From: Muscardinus avellanarius
Taxonomy: Eukaryota; Chordata; Mammalia; Rodentia; Gliridae
Direction: 5' to 3'
Assembly (NCBI GenBank): GCA_963383645.1
Contig: OY726573.1
Location: 19,841,158-19,905,157 of the forward strand
DNA length: 64,000 nucleotides
Shown here: positions 41,542 to 53,904 of the stretch, piece by piece
How the letters are laid out: every line of letters starts with the position of its first letter
Position numbering within the stretch: position 1 is the stretch's first letter
Notes under the pieces: generated by a model
Seen by the model: only the letters and a program-made list of their open reading frames with translations
What the model was told of the DNA's origin: nothing
The model's database searches: none
Translations under genes and position numbers: made by a program

Positions 41542-41772
41542 GAAATCGCGGCGTTAGGGTCGGCGGCGCGGCCCTCGCCGGGCTGTCGTGACCCGTCGGC
41601 GTCCGCCTGACGGCGCGTCGCGACAGCGGTCCGCGCTTGACGGCCAGGAAGCCGGAAGCTGACGCCGGCCCCTCCCCGTCCCCGCCCGCCCGCCCGCCCG
41701 GTGCTGTCTGAGGTTGACAGGTCGAGGCAGGCGGCGGCGGCGGCAGAGCCGGGCACCCAGGACCGAGGCCCC

Positions 41773-42126
41773 ATGGGGAACGCCCCGAGTAACAGCAGCG
41801 AAGACGAAGCGGGAGCCGCGGGCGCGGAGGGCTGGAGCCCGCATCTGGACTGGGCGGTGGACTCGGGCGCGACCCCCGGCGCGGGCCCCGCGGCCCCCGC
41901 GCTGCCGCCCGCTGCCGCGCTGCTGGAACCCGCGCGGCTGCGAGAGGCGGCGGCTGCGCTGCGGCCCGCTCCGCCATGCGAGTCGCTGGTGTCCCGGCAC
42001 CACGGAGCGCTGCTGCGCTGGCTGGAAGAGCGGCTGGGCCGCGGCGAGGAGTCCGTCACCCTTGAGCAGTTCCGGGAGCTGCTGGAGGCTCGCGGCGCCG
42101 GCTGTTCCGGGGAACAGTTCGAGGAG
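41773..42126 (+). CDS. ZZEF1: ZZEF1 exon 1
   Basis: Begins at the ATG 41773-41775 (C at -3, G at +4) and ends EEGQFEE-like at QFEE|gtcagc. 118 whole codons. The frame is open upstream to at least 41701 but without an ATG; the chosen start matches the family N-terminus MGNAPS. Confidence 0.96.
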
Positions 42127-45100
42127 GTCAGCGGGCCATGGCGGAGCGGGGGCTGGGCGTTCGCACCCAAGGGCGCGAAGAGGTGGGCGGCTGGTCCGAA
42201 GAGGCCAGGCAAGAAACCAAAAGGGTCTGCAGGTTCTTAGAACTAAAGCAGGAGGTTGCCGGGACCCGTTTGGGATGCTCCGCCTCTCCCTAACCTTTAT
42301 TAGAGGCATGGAAAGCCGGGTCTAGGTTGGCCTTGTTCTGAAGAAGTGAATAAGCTGAGATGTTTTGTGTGTGCAGACATTTGTATAGTTGACAGACGCC
42401 AGAACGTTTGCTCTCTGGGGTTTCAGACTCTAGAACAGTTAAAGAGAAGGAGTGTGTAACGATCAAGGGGAGTGGCGAGATCTGTTTAAGAAAACGACTA
42501 CAAAGGACTGGGGATGTAGCTTGGGGGTAGAATAACCCTGGGTTCATTCCCCGCTACAAAAAAAAAAAAAAAAAAAGGAAGAATCAAGAGAAACCATTTT
42601 ATTTTACTGACCTGTGTAGGTGGTACTGGTGATTGAACCAAGGAGCATTCTACATCCTCCAGCCCTATTTTTATATTTTAGTTTGAAGCAGGATCTTACT
42701 AAGTTGTGGAGGACCTTACTAAGTTGCTGTGGCTGGCCAAGTACCTGTGATCCTCCTGTTCAGCTTCCCAAGTAATAGGATTTCAGGCATCCAACACCAT
42801 GCTGGGCTTTATTTTGAACCATGGTCTTGCTAGGTTGATAAGACTCTCAATACTTGCTGAGGTTGTCCTCGAACCTTTTATCTTCCCGTCTCAGCCTTCT
42901 AAGCATGTGCCACCACACCAACTGGCATGTGTAAGTTTTTGCAAAGCACCTTGTAAGTCCAATATGGGTATCAATAAATGTGGAAGGAGAATAACATGAA
43001 CTGGAAAGACACACTCTATGGGCTATTCTCATTTCGAGAAAATCAGCTTTTACAAAATACACACTTGAAGGACTGGGGGTATAACTGGGAGGTAGAATGC
43101 CTCTGGGTTCCATCCCCAATACCGCAAAAATAAAAAACAACAAGAAAAAATACACTTGATTTTAGGTCCTTGAGGAACCTGTTTTATATTCATTTAAACC
43201 CTTATAAGACCTGAATTGATAGGCAAATGCTAGATTTCCTGTGAATACTGGTATTTACACAGTATTCCCTCATGTGGTACTGAAGAGTTCATTTTATTTC
43301 ATTTTTTGGGGGGGAACTAGGGTTTGAACCCTAGTTCTAGGTAGATACAGGCACTGTATCATGAGACTGGCCTAGTTAAATTGCTGAGGCAGGCTTCTAA
43401 TGGGGTCGTTGGGATTGCAGGCTTGTGCCACTGCACCCTGGCTAAACCTAGCTTGCTTGCTTGCTTTTTCTCTTTTTCTTTCTTTTTTATGTGGTACTGG
43501 GGATTGATCCCCAGGGCATTCTACCTCTGAGCTACCCTCCCTGATTTTATTCTTTATTTTGAACAGGGTCACACTAAGTTGCTGAGGCTGGCCTTGAACC
43601 TGTGATCCTCCTGTCCCAGCCTCCCAAGTACTTGGATTACAAGTGTGCACTATTATGTCCAAGTTGAACATTTTAGAGTTAGGAAATGGCTGACCCAGAG
43701 CTACTCAGTGAATCATTTCATTCACAAAACTGAGCTATACCACCAGCCTTTGTAAGGTTCTTATTTTCCTTTTAAAAAATGCCTTTATGGCATCCTGACC
43801 TTTTAAAATATTGAAATCATAGGTGGGTATGATGACACACTTTTGTAATCCCAGTACTGGGGAGGTTGAGACAGGAAGATCACTGGGTTCTCAGCTAGCC
43901 TTAGCAACTTTGTGAGACCCTCTGCAACTTCATGAGGCCCTGTTTCAGAATTTTAAAAAATATGTATGTACAGGGCTGGAGATGTAGCCAAGAGGTAGAG
44001 TGTACCTAGGTTCAATTCCCAGTACCACAAAAAAGATTTTTTTATCATGTTGTGATAAATCTCCACTTTAAAATAATTCCAAGAGTACACATAATGCTTT
44101 CACTGTAGTACGTGTGTGTATGATAAGAATGTAAAGCGGCAGTAAAAAGGACTGTGCAGATCTGCTCAAGAAGTTGGTACTTTTCAGATTTGTCTAACGC
44201 TGAAGGGAGAGAAACAGTATTTGCATTGTGAAGAGCGCCTGACAGGAACAGAGCTCTAGATTGGGTCTATAGAGGTCTTACAGTGTTGGGCATGGGGTCC
44301 ACCACTGTAATCCCTGTATTTGGGAGAACTGAGATAGGAGGATCAAACCAGGCCTCAGCAACCTGGAGAGATCCTGTTTCAAAACAAAAAATAAGAAGGG
44401 CTGGGAGTGTAGCCCCGAGGCAGAATGCCCTGGGTTCAATTCCCAGCACCACAATAAATAAAATAAAAAAGGTCCTATAGTTTAAGACCAAGAAATCCAT
44501 GAGACATGGTCAGAAAATCACCCAAGATCTGTGGAATCATTTTATTTGTTAAATTGAGCAACTGGGCCAATTCTGAGTGCCAGTCGTTTGCATGGCAGTG
44601 GGCAGAACATATTCTTGTCTTAGCATATAGTTTGATAGAAGAGGCAAATATGAATCCGACAATTAAAGATGTTATCTAAGGGAAAGGGTAAGAAGTAAAT
44701 AGCAAATTATGTAAACTCATCTAGAAGTCAAGGAAGACTTTATTTATTTAGTTTTGGTAGAGCCCAGGGGTATTCTACCCTTGAGCTACACCCCTAGCCC
44801 TTTTTATTCTTTATTTTGAAACAGCATCTCACTAAGTTGCTGAGGCTGGCCTTGAACCCACAGTCATCCTGTCTCAGCCTCTCAAGTACTTGGGTTACTG
44901 GCCTATGTATAGAAGCTGCTTTCTTACATAAAAGCTGAGGCAGGCAGTCTCGACTGATATGGCAGTTTCACAGACATAAGGTACCTGGCTCTACCCATCT
45001 TATGCTGCCTGCTTCTTCCAGCACATTCCACTTATTTAGTGATTACATTCTGCTGTCACTTTACACATTCCAACTAGCAGGTCAGGGAAAGGGTAGAAGA

Positions 45101-46270
45101 CCACACCCTTTCTTAGGGCATAGCAGACACCCCATTGGCCAAGTTTAGTCACCTGGCCACACTTAGCTGTTAGAGAGGCTAGGAAAGATCCTTATTCCTT
45201 GGCTTTATTATCAGCTAAAAATCAAGAATTAAAGGCCGGGTGTGGTGGCACACACTTGTAATCCCAGCCTCAGTGGACAGCCTCAGCTACTTGGTGAGGC
45301 CCTTTGTACTCAGAGACCCTGTTTCACAAACTAAAAAGAGTAAAAAATAGGGCTAGGGGTGTAGCTCGGAGGTCGAATACTTCTGGGATCCATCCCCAGT
45401 ACCACACACACAAAAAATTAATTACTGCCAGGCGTGGTGGCGCATGCTTGTAATCCCAGCATTTGGGAAGCTGAGACAAGAGCATCACAGTTTTTGGACA
45501 GCATCAGCTACTTAGTGAGGCCTTCTGCAACTTAGTGAGACCCTGTTTCAAAATAAAGAATAAAATGGGAGCCAGGCATGGTGATGCACACTTGTAATCC
45601 CAGCATTCTGAAGGCTGAGACTGGAGGATTGTGGTTCGTGGACAGCCTCAACTATTTAGAGAGATCCTTTGCAACTCAGTGAGACCCTGTCTCAAAAATA
45701 AAAAAAGAGCCGGGTGTGGTGGCACACTTGTAATTCCTGTGTTTGGGAGGCAGAGACAGGAGAATCAGACAGGTTCGAAGCCAGCAAGAGACCCTGTTTC
45801 CAAATAAAATATATAAAATAGGTCTGAGAGTATAGCCCGGAGGTAGAAGGGTTCTATTCCCAGTACCACCAAAAAAACAAAAAGACAGCGGATGTGGTGG
45901 TTCACGCTTCTAATTCCAGTGCTTGGGAGGCTGAGACAGGAGGATCACACAGGTTCGAAACCAGCCGCAGCTACTTAGTGAGGCTCTCAGCAACTTAGTG
46001 AGACCCTGTTTCCAAATAAAATATAAAAAAAGGTCTGGGAGTGTGGCCCAGAGGTAGAAAGCCCCTGAGTTTTATTCCTAGTGCCACAAAAATAAAAATA
46101 AAGAAGATTAAAAAATAGGGTTTAGGTTATAGCTCAGAGGTAAACTGTCCCTGGGTTCCATCTCCAGTACTGCAAAAAAAAAAAAAAAAAAAAAAGAATA
46201 AAATGGGGTTAGGGGTGCAATTCAGATGTAGAATGCCCCTGGCTTTCATCTCCTGTACCACAAAAGAGAA

Positions 46271-46305
<35 letters not shown>

Positions 46306-47355
46306 ATGGAGGGAGGGAAGAAGGAAGGAAGGAAGGAAGGTATTTTTGGCACTCTCTCTCAAATATGGGCCTTTTTTTTTTTTTTTTTGCGGGTCTGGGG
46401 ATGGAACCCAGGGGAATTCGACCTCTGCGCTACACCCCTGCCCAATTTTTTATTCTTTATTTTGAAACAGGTTCTCACTGAGTTGCAGAGGGCCTCACTT
46501 AGTAGCTGAGGCTGTCCCCGCGATCCTCCACTCTCAGCCTCCTGAATGCTGGGATTACAAGCGTGCGTCACCACACCCGGCTCCAAATATGGGCCTTCTA
46601 ACTCTAGAACCTTTTCTCTTTTCCCCATAAGGAACTTGGTGATCGCTCTTCTTCATTCTCAAGAATAGATAATAGCTGGGTGTGGCAGTACACACATGGA
46701 ACTGGAATGGAAGGTTAAAGGACAGCCTCAGCAATGTAGCAAGAGCTCAACAACCTAGCTAGACTATTTCAAAACAAAAAATAAAAAAGGGCTGGGGTAT
46801 AGCTTGGAATTAGAATGCCCCAGGCTCAATCTCCAGCACCCACTCACACACAAATAAGTAATACATTCTTTAATTTTCCCCTCCTGCTAAGGGAAGCCAG
46901 GCAGGGGTAATACCAATTGGAGGAAAAAAAGTATATTTTTCTTGAAACTTATTTACCATTTTCAGATTTGGGGTTGGAGGAGTTGGGGCATGGGTTTGTA
47001 CAAAAATGTGATGACCTCCAGCTGGTTAGCACTGGTTAGTTGAATAGGGCAGTTTTGACTCAGTGAGGGGTAAGCCAAGGTTTAAAATCTCAATAATCTA
47101 ATAGTGGTTGTTCTATTCATAAGTAAGGAATTGTTATATTAAAAATGTCCAAAGAAGCCAGGTGTGGTGGTACACACTTGTAATCCCAGCATTTGTGAGG
47201 TTGAGACAGGAGGATCACGGTTTGCAGCCAGCCTCAGCTACTTACTTAGGCCCTTTGCAACTCAGTGAGACCCTGTTTCAAAATAAAGAATAAAAAATAG
47301 AGCCAGGGGATGTAGCTTGGAGGTAGAATGCCCCTGGGTTCCATCTGCAGTACCG

Positions 47356-47386
<31 letters not shown>

Positions 47387-47399
47387 AACACACACACAC

Positions 47400-47443
<44 letters not shown>

Positions 47444-48491
47444 CCTGCCTTCCTTCCTTCCTTCCTTCCTTCCTTCCTTCCTTTCTTTCTTTTCTGCATT
47501 ACTAAAGATTGAACCAGGATGATTATTTTGAAACAGGATCTCACTAAGTTGAGAAGAGCCTCACTAAGTAGCTGAGGCTGGCCATGAATCTGTAACTCTT
47601 CTGTCTCAGCCTCCCAGGTACTGGGATTACAGGCATGCACCACCACGCCCAGCTCAGCCATGCATTTCTGTGCTTTCAAAATAAGTCTTTCCTAGCCAGA
47701 CGTGGTAGCGCATGCTTGTAATCCCAGTATTTGGGAGACTGAGATAGGAGGATCAAACAGGTTCAAAGCAACTTAGTGAGACCCTGTTTCCAAATAAAAT
47801 AGAAAATAGGTTTGGGAATGTAGCCTGAAAGTAGAAAGCCTCGGGGTTCCATCCCTAGCACCACACACACAAAAAAGTCTGCCTTTAGATTTGAAATGCA
47901 ACTTTTGTGAAATAAAAAAATGTAGTACAACTAAAATGATAAATTATTTTCCTTCATTCTTTTGTGTATATGTGTGTGTGGGAGAGGAAAGTACTGGGGA
48001 CTGAACCCAGAGAAATTGTTCCAGCCCTATTTTATTTTTTATTTTGAAAAAGTGTCTTACTCAGTCGGGCTCACGCTTGTAATCCCAGTGCTTGGGAGGC
48101 TGAGACAGGAGGATCACACAGGTCCAAAGCCAGCCTCAGCTATTTAGTGAGGCTCTCAAAAACTTCGTGGGACTCTGTTTCCAAATAAAGTATAAAATAT
48201 AACCCAGAGGTAAAAAAAAAAAAAAAAAAAGCCCTGGGTTCCACCCCCAGTACCACAAAAAGTAAAAAAGAAAGAAAAAGAAAAAGTGCCAGCTGGGCAT
48301 GGTGGCACACACTTGTAATTCCAGCATTCGGGAGGCTGAGACCAGAGGATCGCGGTTCGGGACAGCCTCAGCTACTTAGTGAGGCCCTCTGCAACTCAGT
48401 GAGACCTGGTTTCAAAAATAAAGAATAAAAAATAGGGCAGGGGGTGTAGGTTGGAGGTCAAATGCCCTTGGGTTCCATCCACAGACACACA

Positions 48492-48531
<40 letters not shown>

Positions 48532-51500
48532 TCTTACTCAGTTACTGAAGGCCTTGCTAAATAGCTGAGGCTGGCCTCAAACCTGAGATCTTCCTGTCTC
48601 AGCCTCCTGAGTACTGGGATTACAGGTATATGCCGCCATGATCGCCTTACTTCCTTTATTTTTATAAGAGTTAACATTGGTGTACAATTGGTGTACATGA
48701 GAGTTTTCAAGTATAACATGTTCTCTGCATCATTGTTCACATCTACCCAGCTATTTTGCTTTCATATTCCTGTAACCCTAGTGGCATGAGGTAGTGTCAT
48801 AAATAAGTTCTTGGAGTTGTACCTAGGCCAAAGTCTGAAAGATTATCATTTTACAGTATAGCACACCTTTTCTCATTAGAGGTGTGGTCTGAAAAAAACG
48901 AGGTTTTTTTTTGGTGTGTGTGGTGCTGGGGATTGAACTTGGGCATTTTACCTCCAAGATACACCCTTAGCCCTCTTTGTTTTTTTGTTTCCAAAATAGC
49001 ATCTCACTAGTTTGCTGAGAGTCTAGCTACATTGCTGAGGCTAGCCTTGAACCTGTCTCAGACAGGAGGGATTACAGGCATATGATACCATGTCCGGCTT
49101 GAAGGACTCTGTTTTGCTAATAGAGAGCAATATTTAATGCAGTTCTATGTAGAATAGAAAGACCATTAAAATTCTTATTTGACACCAGAGATTAGAGATT
49201 AGGTAATTTGTGCTCTCAGTATGGGATGGTTCTTAGAAAATCATGTAGACTCTAGGACAGAACAAAATGCTGAGCCAGGATGATAGCAGATGGCTTTCAG
49301 GTAGAAATCTGAGAAGAGTAGGTCTAGCTGGGTGTGGTGGCACACACTTGTAATCCCAGTCAGTACTTGGGAGGCTGAGACCGAGGATTGCAGGTTCAAA
49401 GCAATTCAGTGAGACTCTTGTTTCCAAGTAAAAAATAAAATGGGGCTTGGGATATAACTTGGAGGTAGAATGCCCTGGGTTCAATCCCCAATACCATACA
49501 CAAAAACAGATGAGTAGGTCTAGTTTTATTAATTTGTCAAATTGTGAAACGCATTGGATTGTAAGGTCTGAGCGAAGGATCATCTTGATTCATTTCTGTT
49601 CATTATCTTGGCACCACACCGGTACATAACCAATGCTCAGTAAGTGTTCCACCTCTAGTACCCTCAGTATGATTCAGCAAGTTGTGTGAGGTTTTGCAAC
49701 CTCATATTTCATATTCAGGGATTACAGATGTGCACCACTCTGCTGGTTGATCAATACAGCCCTCTAAGCTGGGCATGGTGGCGTACTCTTGTGATCCCAG
49801 CATTTGGGAGGCTGAGACAGGAGGATCACGGTTTGTAGATAGCCGAAGCTACTCAATGAGGCCCTCTGCAACTCAGTGAGACCTTGTTTCAAAATAAAGA
49901 ATAAAAATAGGGCTGGGGGTGTAGCTCGAAGGTAGAAACCCCCTGGGTTCCATCCCCAGTACCCCCCCCCCCAATACAACCCTCTTACCCAAGGATCTTA
50001 ATAGTTCCTTGCAGTTTACTAGACGTCATCTTAATTTATGATCCTTTGGATTCTTGCAACAAGCTAGGAAGGGAGGGAGGGAAGGAGGGAAAAGGGTAGA
50101 CTTGATAGGTGTGGTGACCCACGCTTGTAATCCCAGTACTTGAGAGGCTAGGTTCTGGGTCAGCCTCAGATACTTAGTGCTCTCTGCAACTTCATGAGAC
50201 CTTGTGTCCAGTTAGACCATATATAGAGTACCAAGTTGAATTTTGGGCAAATTTTGGGCAGTGTGTTTCAAACTGTCCCTTTAGTTGGCTGAAAATCTAT
50301 TCAGTCTTTTTTTTGGGGGGGGGGTTCAGTACCAGAGTCTGAACCCAGGAGCATTCTACCTCTAAGCTACTCTTTGTTTGTTTGTTTGTTTGTTTGTTTG
50401 TTTGTTTTAATTTGGAAACAGGGTCTCACTAAGTTGCTGAGGATGGCCTTGTACCTCCTGTTTCAGCTTCCCAAGTACTGGGTTTACAGGTGTGTGCCAC
50501 CATGCCAGCCTTCTGTTCACCTTCTTGTTAGAATCACAAGTTTGCAGTCAGCTGTAGCAATTTAGAGAGGCTCTCAGCAACTTAGTGAGGCTTGTTTCAA
50601 AATAAAAACTAAAATAGGGCTGGAGATAAAGTTCAGAGGTAGAATGGCCTTGGTTTCTATGGCCAGAAGTGCAAAAGAAAAAAAAAAGAAAGAAAAAGAA
50701 TAGAATACATTATGAATTTATTCATATGAACTACTATGAAACTACTTTGAAGTTTACTGGCGAGCTTGAGGGATGCTAAAGGGGACAACCACGTTAGGGA
50801 TCAGATTAAGACCATTCCAAATGGAGAACTGGTTGAAGAAATGGAGGGTTTAGGGGAAACTCAAAGGACCTAGTCACTGTTATCAATGATCTGCAGGCTG
50901 TCTTGGAACAGAGAGCAGGTATGTTCTGAATGGCTCCACAGAGTTGTAATTCTGGAGGGCATATTTCCATTCACTCTTGAGAAGAGAATTATTGCTATGA
51001 GAGTCAACTAGAAGACATGAGCTTCCCCTCACTGAGATGCATAACAGAAGGTGGCTGAGCTCCAAGGAGACCCTGGACAAGTACAAAGGCATGTGCTGTC
51101 AGAGATTCGTAGGTCCATTCCAGGTGGGGCTCACGTAGATTTGGATGATCAGCGCTCTCCACCCTCAGTATTGTCGTATGGCCTTATGCCCTTACTTTGA
51201 AGTCTGAGCTCATCAGCCAGTCTGCCAGTTGCTCTTTGTCCTGACCTCTGGCCTCTCATCTGCCACCCCTACTTGTTTCCTAACCACACCAAGCATGCTT
51301 ACATCCTCACTCTCCACCATGCTCTCAGAGTGCTCACGCTCTGTATGGCACACTCTACGCCCCTGCGATGGCCTCCCGTCTTCATACACTTTCGGATTCC
51401 TAGTTATTATTTAAAGCTCACTTCAGATGGACCAGGATTCAAATCCAAGTATCAGTATTAAGCATGCAGCCTTGAACAAAATGCTTCATTTCTTTTCTTT

Positions 51501-52436
51501 CTTTTCTTTTTTTTTCTTTTCTTTTTTCTTTTTGGTGGTACTGGGGTTCTTGGAAGCCCTTCTACCTCTGGGCTATACTCCCAGACCTATTTTTTAATAT
51601 GTATTTTTTTATTTGGAAACAGGGTCTCTTAAGCCGGAGAGGCTGGCTTTGAACCTGCACGATCCTTCTGTCTCTGCCTCCTAAGTGCGGGGATTACAAG
51701 CATGCGCCACCATGCTTGGCATGGGACTATCTTTTTAATGTTAAAAAATAAATAAATAAATAAGATAGTCCCTGCCTCTGGGGTCATTGTAGAAAATTGA
51801 GTTGTTCCATATGAAGGGCTTAGAACTCTACCTGGTGCCTAGTAAGTGCTTAGCAAATATTAGCTATTATACTAGCTTATGCTGTTATTATTTCTGTTGT
51901 TATAAGTATCACATCTATTTTATTGCTGCTGTTGGTTTACAGATGTAATAAGCTGCAAGGTGCTTGAATGGCATGGACTATGCCCTGTTCATTCTATATC
52001 CACGAGACCAAGCAGAGGGTCAAGTATATATGTATAATAGGTGTTCATCATATATCAGTGAGAGTGGGAGTAAAGTGCTCTGTGAAGTCTTGTAAAGCAA
52101 GGCAGACATAAAATAACCTGAACATTTCTTTAAGAACAATTTCTGCCAGGTGTGGTGGCACAAGCATCTATCCCAGTAATTTAGCTGAGACAGGAGCATC
52201 TCAGGCTCAAGAACAGCCTCAGCAAGTATGAGACCCTGTTTCCAATTAAAAAATAAAATCAGGTCAGGCATGGTAGTGCACGCTTGTAATCCCTGCCCTT
52301 GGGAGGCGGAGACAGGAGGATCTGGCAGGTTCGAAGCCAGCCGCACTGGCTTAAGAGACCCTGTTTCCAAATAAAAATATAAAAAGTAGGTCTGGCAGTG
52401 TAGCCTGGAGGTAGAAGGGCTTCCAGGAACCCCAGT

Positions 52437-52467
<31 letters not shown>

Positions 52468-53858
52468 AAAACCCAAAATAAAAAATAAAATCGGGAATCG
52501 GGCGTGGTAGCACATGATTGTAATCCCAGCATTTGGGAGGCTGAGACAGGAGGATAGTGGTTCACAGACGGCCTCAGCTACTTAGTGAGGCCCTGTTTCA
52601 AAATAAAGAATAAAAAATAGGTCTGGAATATCTCAGAGGTAGAATGCCCCTGGTACTGCAAAAAAATAAATAATAAATAAATAAGTAAATAAAATTGGGC
52701 TGAGGATATAGCTCAAAGGTAGAATGCCCCTGGGTTCAAATCTCCAGTACCACAAGAAAGGAACAACTACAAAGCCGGGTGTGGTGACAAAATTTGGGAG
52801 TCTGAGACAAGAGGATCGCAGGTTTGTAATCTCAGGACTTGGGAGGCTGGGACAGGAAAATCGCAGGTTCGCAGCCAGCCTCAGCTACTTAGTGAGGCCC
52901 TCCGCAACTTAGTGAGACCCTATTTCAAAATAAGGAATAAAAAATAGGGCTGGGGGTGTAGCTCAGAGGATTAACCCCCTGGGTTTAATCAGTACTGAAA
53001 AAAATTACATATGTATTTGGGGAAGCTGTTAGCAGAGCTGTTGCAGTTCTTTCTTTGTGAATTTTTGGTGTTGGGCTGCATCCATTTTGTTCTCACCATA
53101 GAAAATGAGACTCTAGTTGTCTTTTACCTGCCCACCTTTGCCTACACCTGCACATTTCCTGTACTAGGATTGCATTAGTTTTGCTTAGATCACTTTTTAG
53201 TGTTAATGTAATTATGACTATGTAAACTCAGAGCTGAGTCATATAGTGTCTCATTTTACTTATCTTTTATATCATTTTATTTTTTCTGGAGTTAAGAGTT
53301 AATTAGTACTTTTTTTTCTTTTTCTTTTTTGAAGTGCTGGGATATAACCTATGGTCTCACATGAGCTGAGCAAACACTTTGCCACTGAGCTATATCCCAG
53401 TGCCTGAATTGGTACTTGCATTTATTTATTTTTGGGATACTGGAGATTGAATACAGGATCATTCTACTTTTGAGCTACACCCCTAACTTTTTATTTTTGT
53501 TTTGAAACAGGGTCTTGCTAAATTGTTGAGGCTGGGCTGGAATCCCCAATTCTCCTATCTTGGCTCCCAAGTACTGGGATTACAGGCATGTGCCACTATG
53601 CCTGGCTTTTTTTTTTTTTTCTTCAGTACTGGAGATTGAACCCAGGACATTCTACCTCTAGGCATTCTATACACGCAGCCCTATTTTTTATTTTTGAAAC
53701 ACGGTCTCACTAAGTTGTGGAGGGCCTTACTAAGTAGCTGAGGCTGGCCATGAACCTGCGATCCTCCTGTCTCTGCCTCCCATGTACTGGGATTACAAGC
53801 ATGTGCCACCACACCTGCCTACCTCTTTTATTTTTCTTAATTTTCTGTTATTGTGTGT

Positions 53859-53904
<46 letters not shown>

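Larger units (their letters stand above)
41240..41772. promoter_or_regulatory. Bidirectional promoter CYB5D2 / ZZEF1
   Basis: 533 bp separate the two ATGs, which point away from each other. There is no TATA box in an obvious position. Sites seen: CRE 41306-41313, CCAAT 41476-41480, YY1 41482-41490, ETS 41535-41541 and 41652-41658, and a (CGCC)n GC-box-like run at 41684-41700. The CRE lies nearer CYB5D2; YY1 and ETS sites lie nearer ZZEF1. Human CYB5D2 and ZZEF1 also start head to head. Confidence 0.88.
40890..42130. promoter_or_regulatory. CpG island over the CYB5D2/ZZEF1 divergent start
   Basis: Sharp rise in G+C and CpG compared with both sides, covering CYB5D2 exon 1, the spacer between the two ATGs and ZZEF1 exon 1. 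No SINE is present in the island. This marks a constitutive promoter. Confidence 0.9.

Noticed and set aside
41393..42325. Several 150-250-codon frames on both strands in the CpG island
   Set aside because: GC-rich DNA lacks stop codons; only the CYB5D2 exon 1 and ZZEF1 exon 1 frames match known proteins and end at splice donors.
52020..52565. 181-codon minus-strand frame
   Set aside because: Made of SINE and CAA repeat sequence; repeated motifs such as PPVSASQ come from the B1 half.
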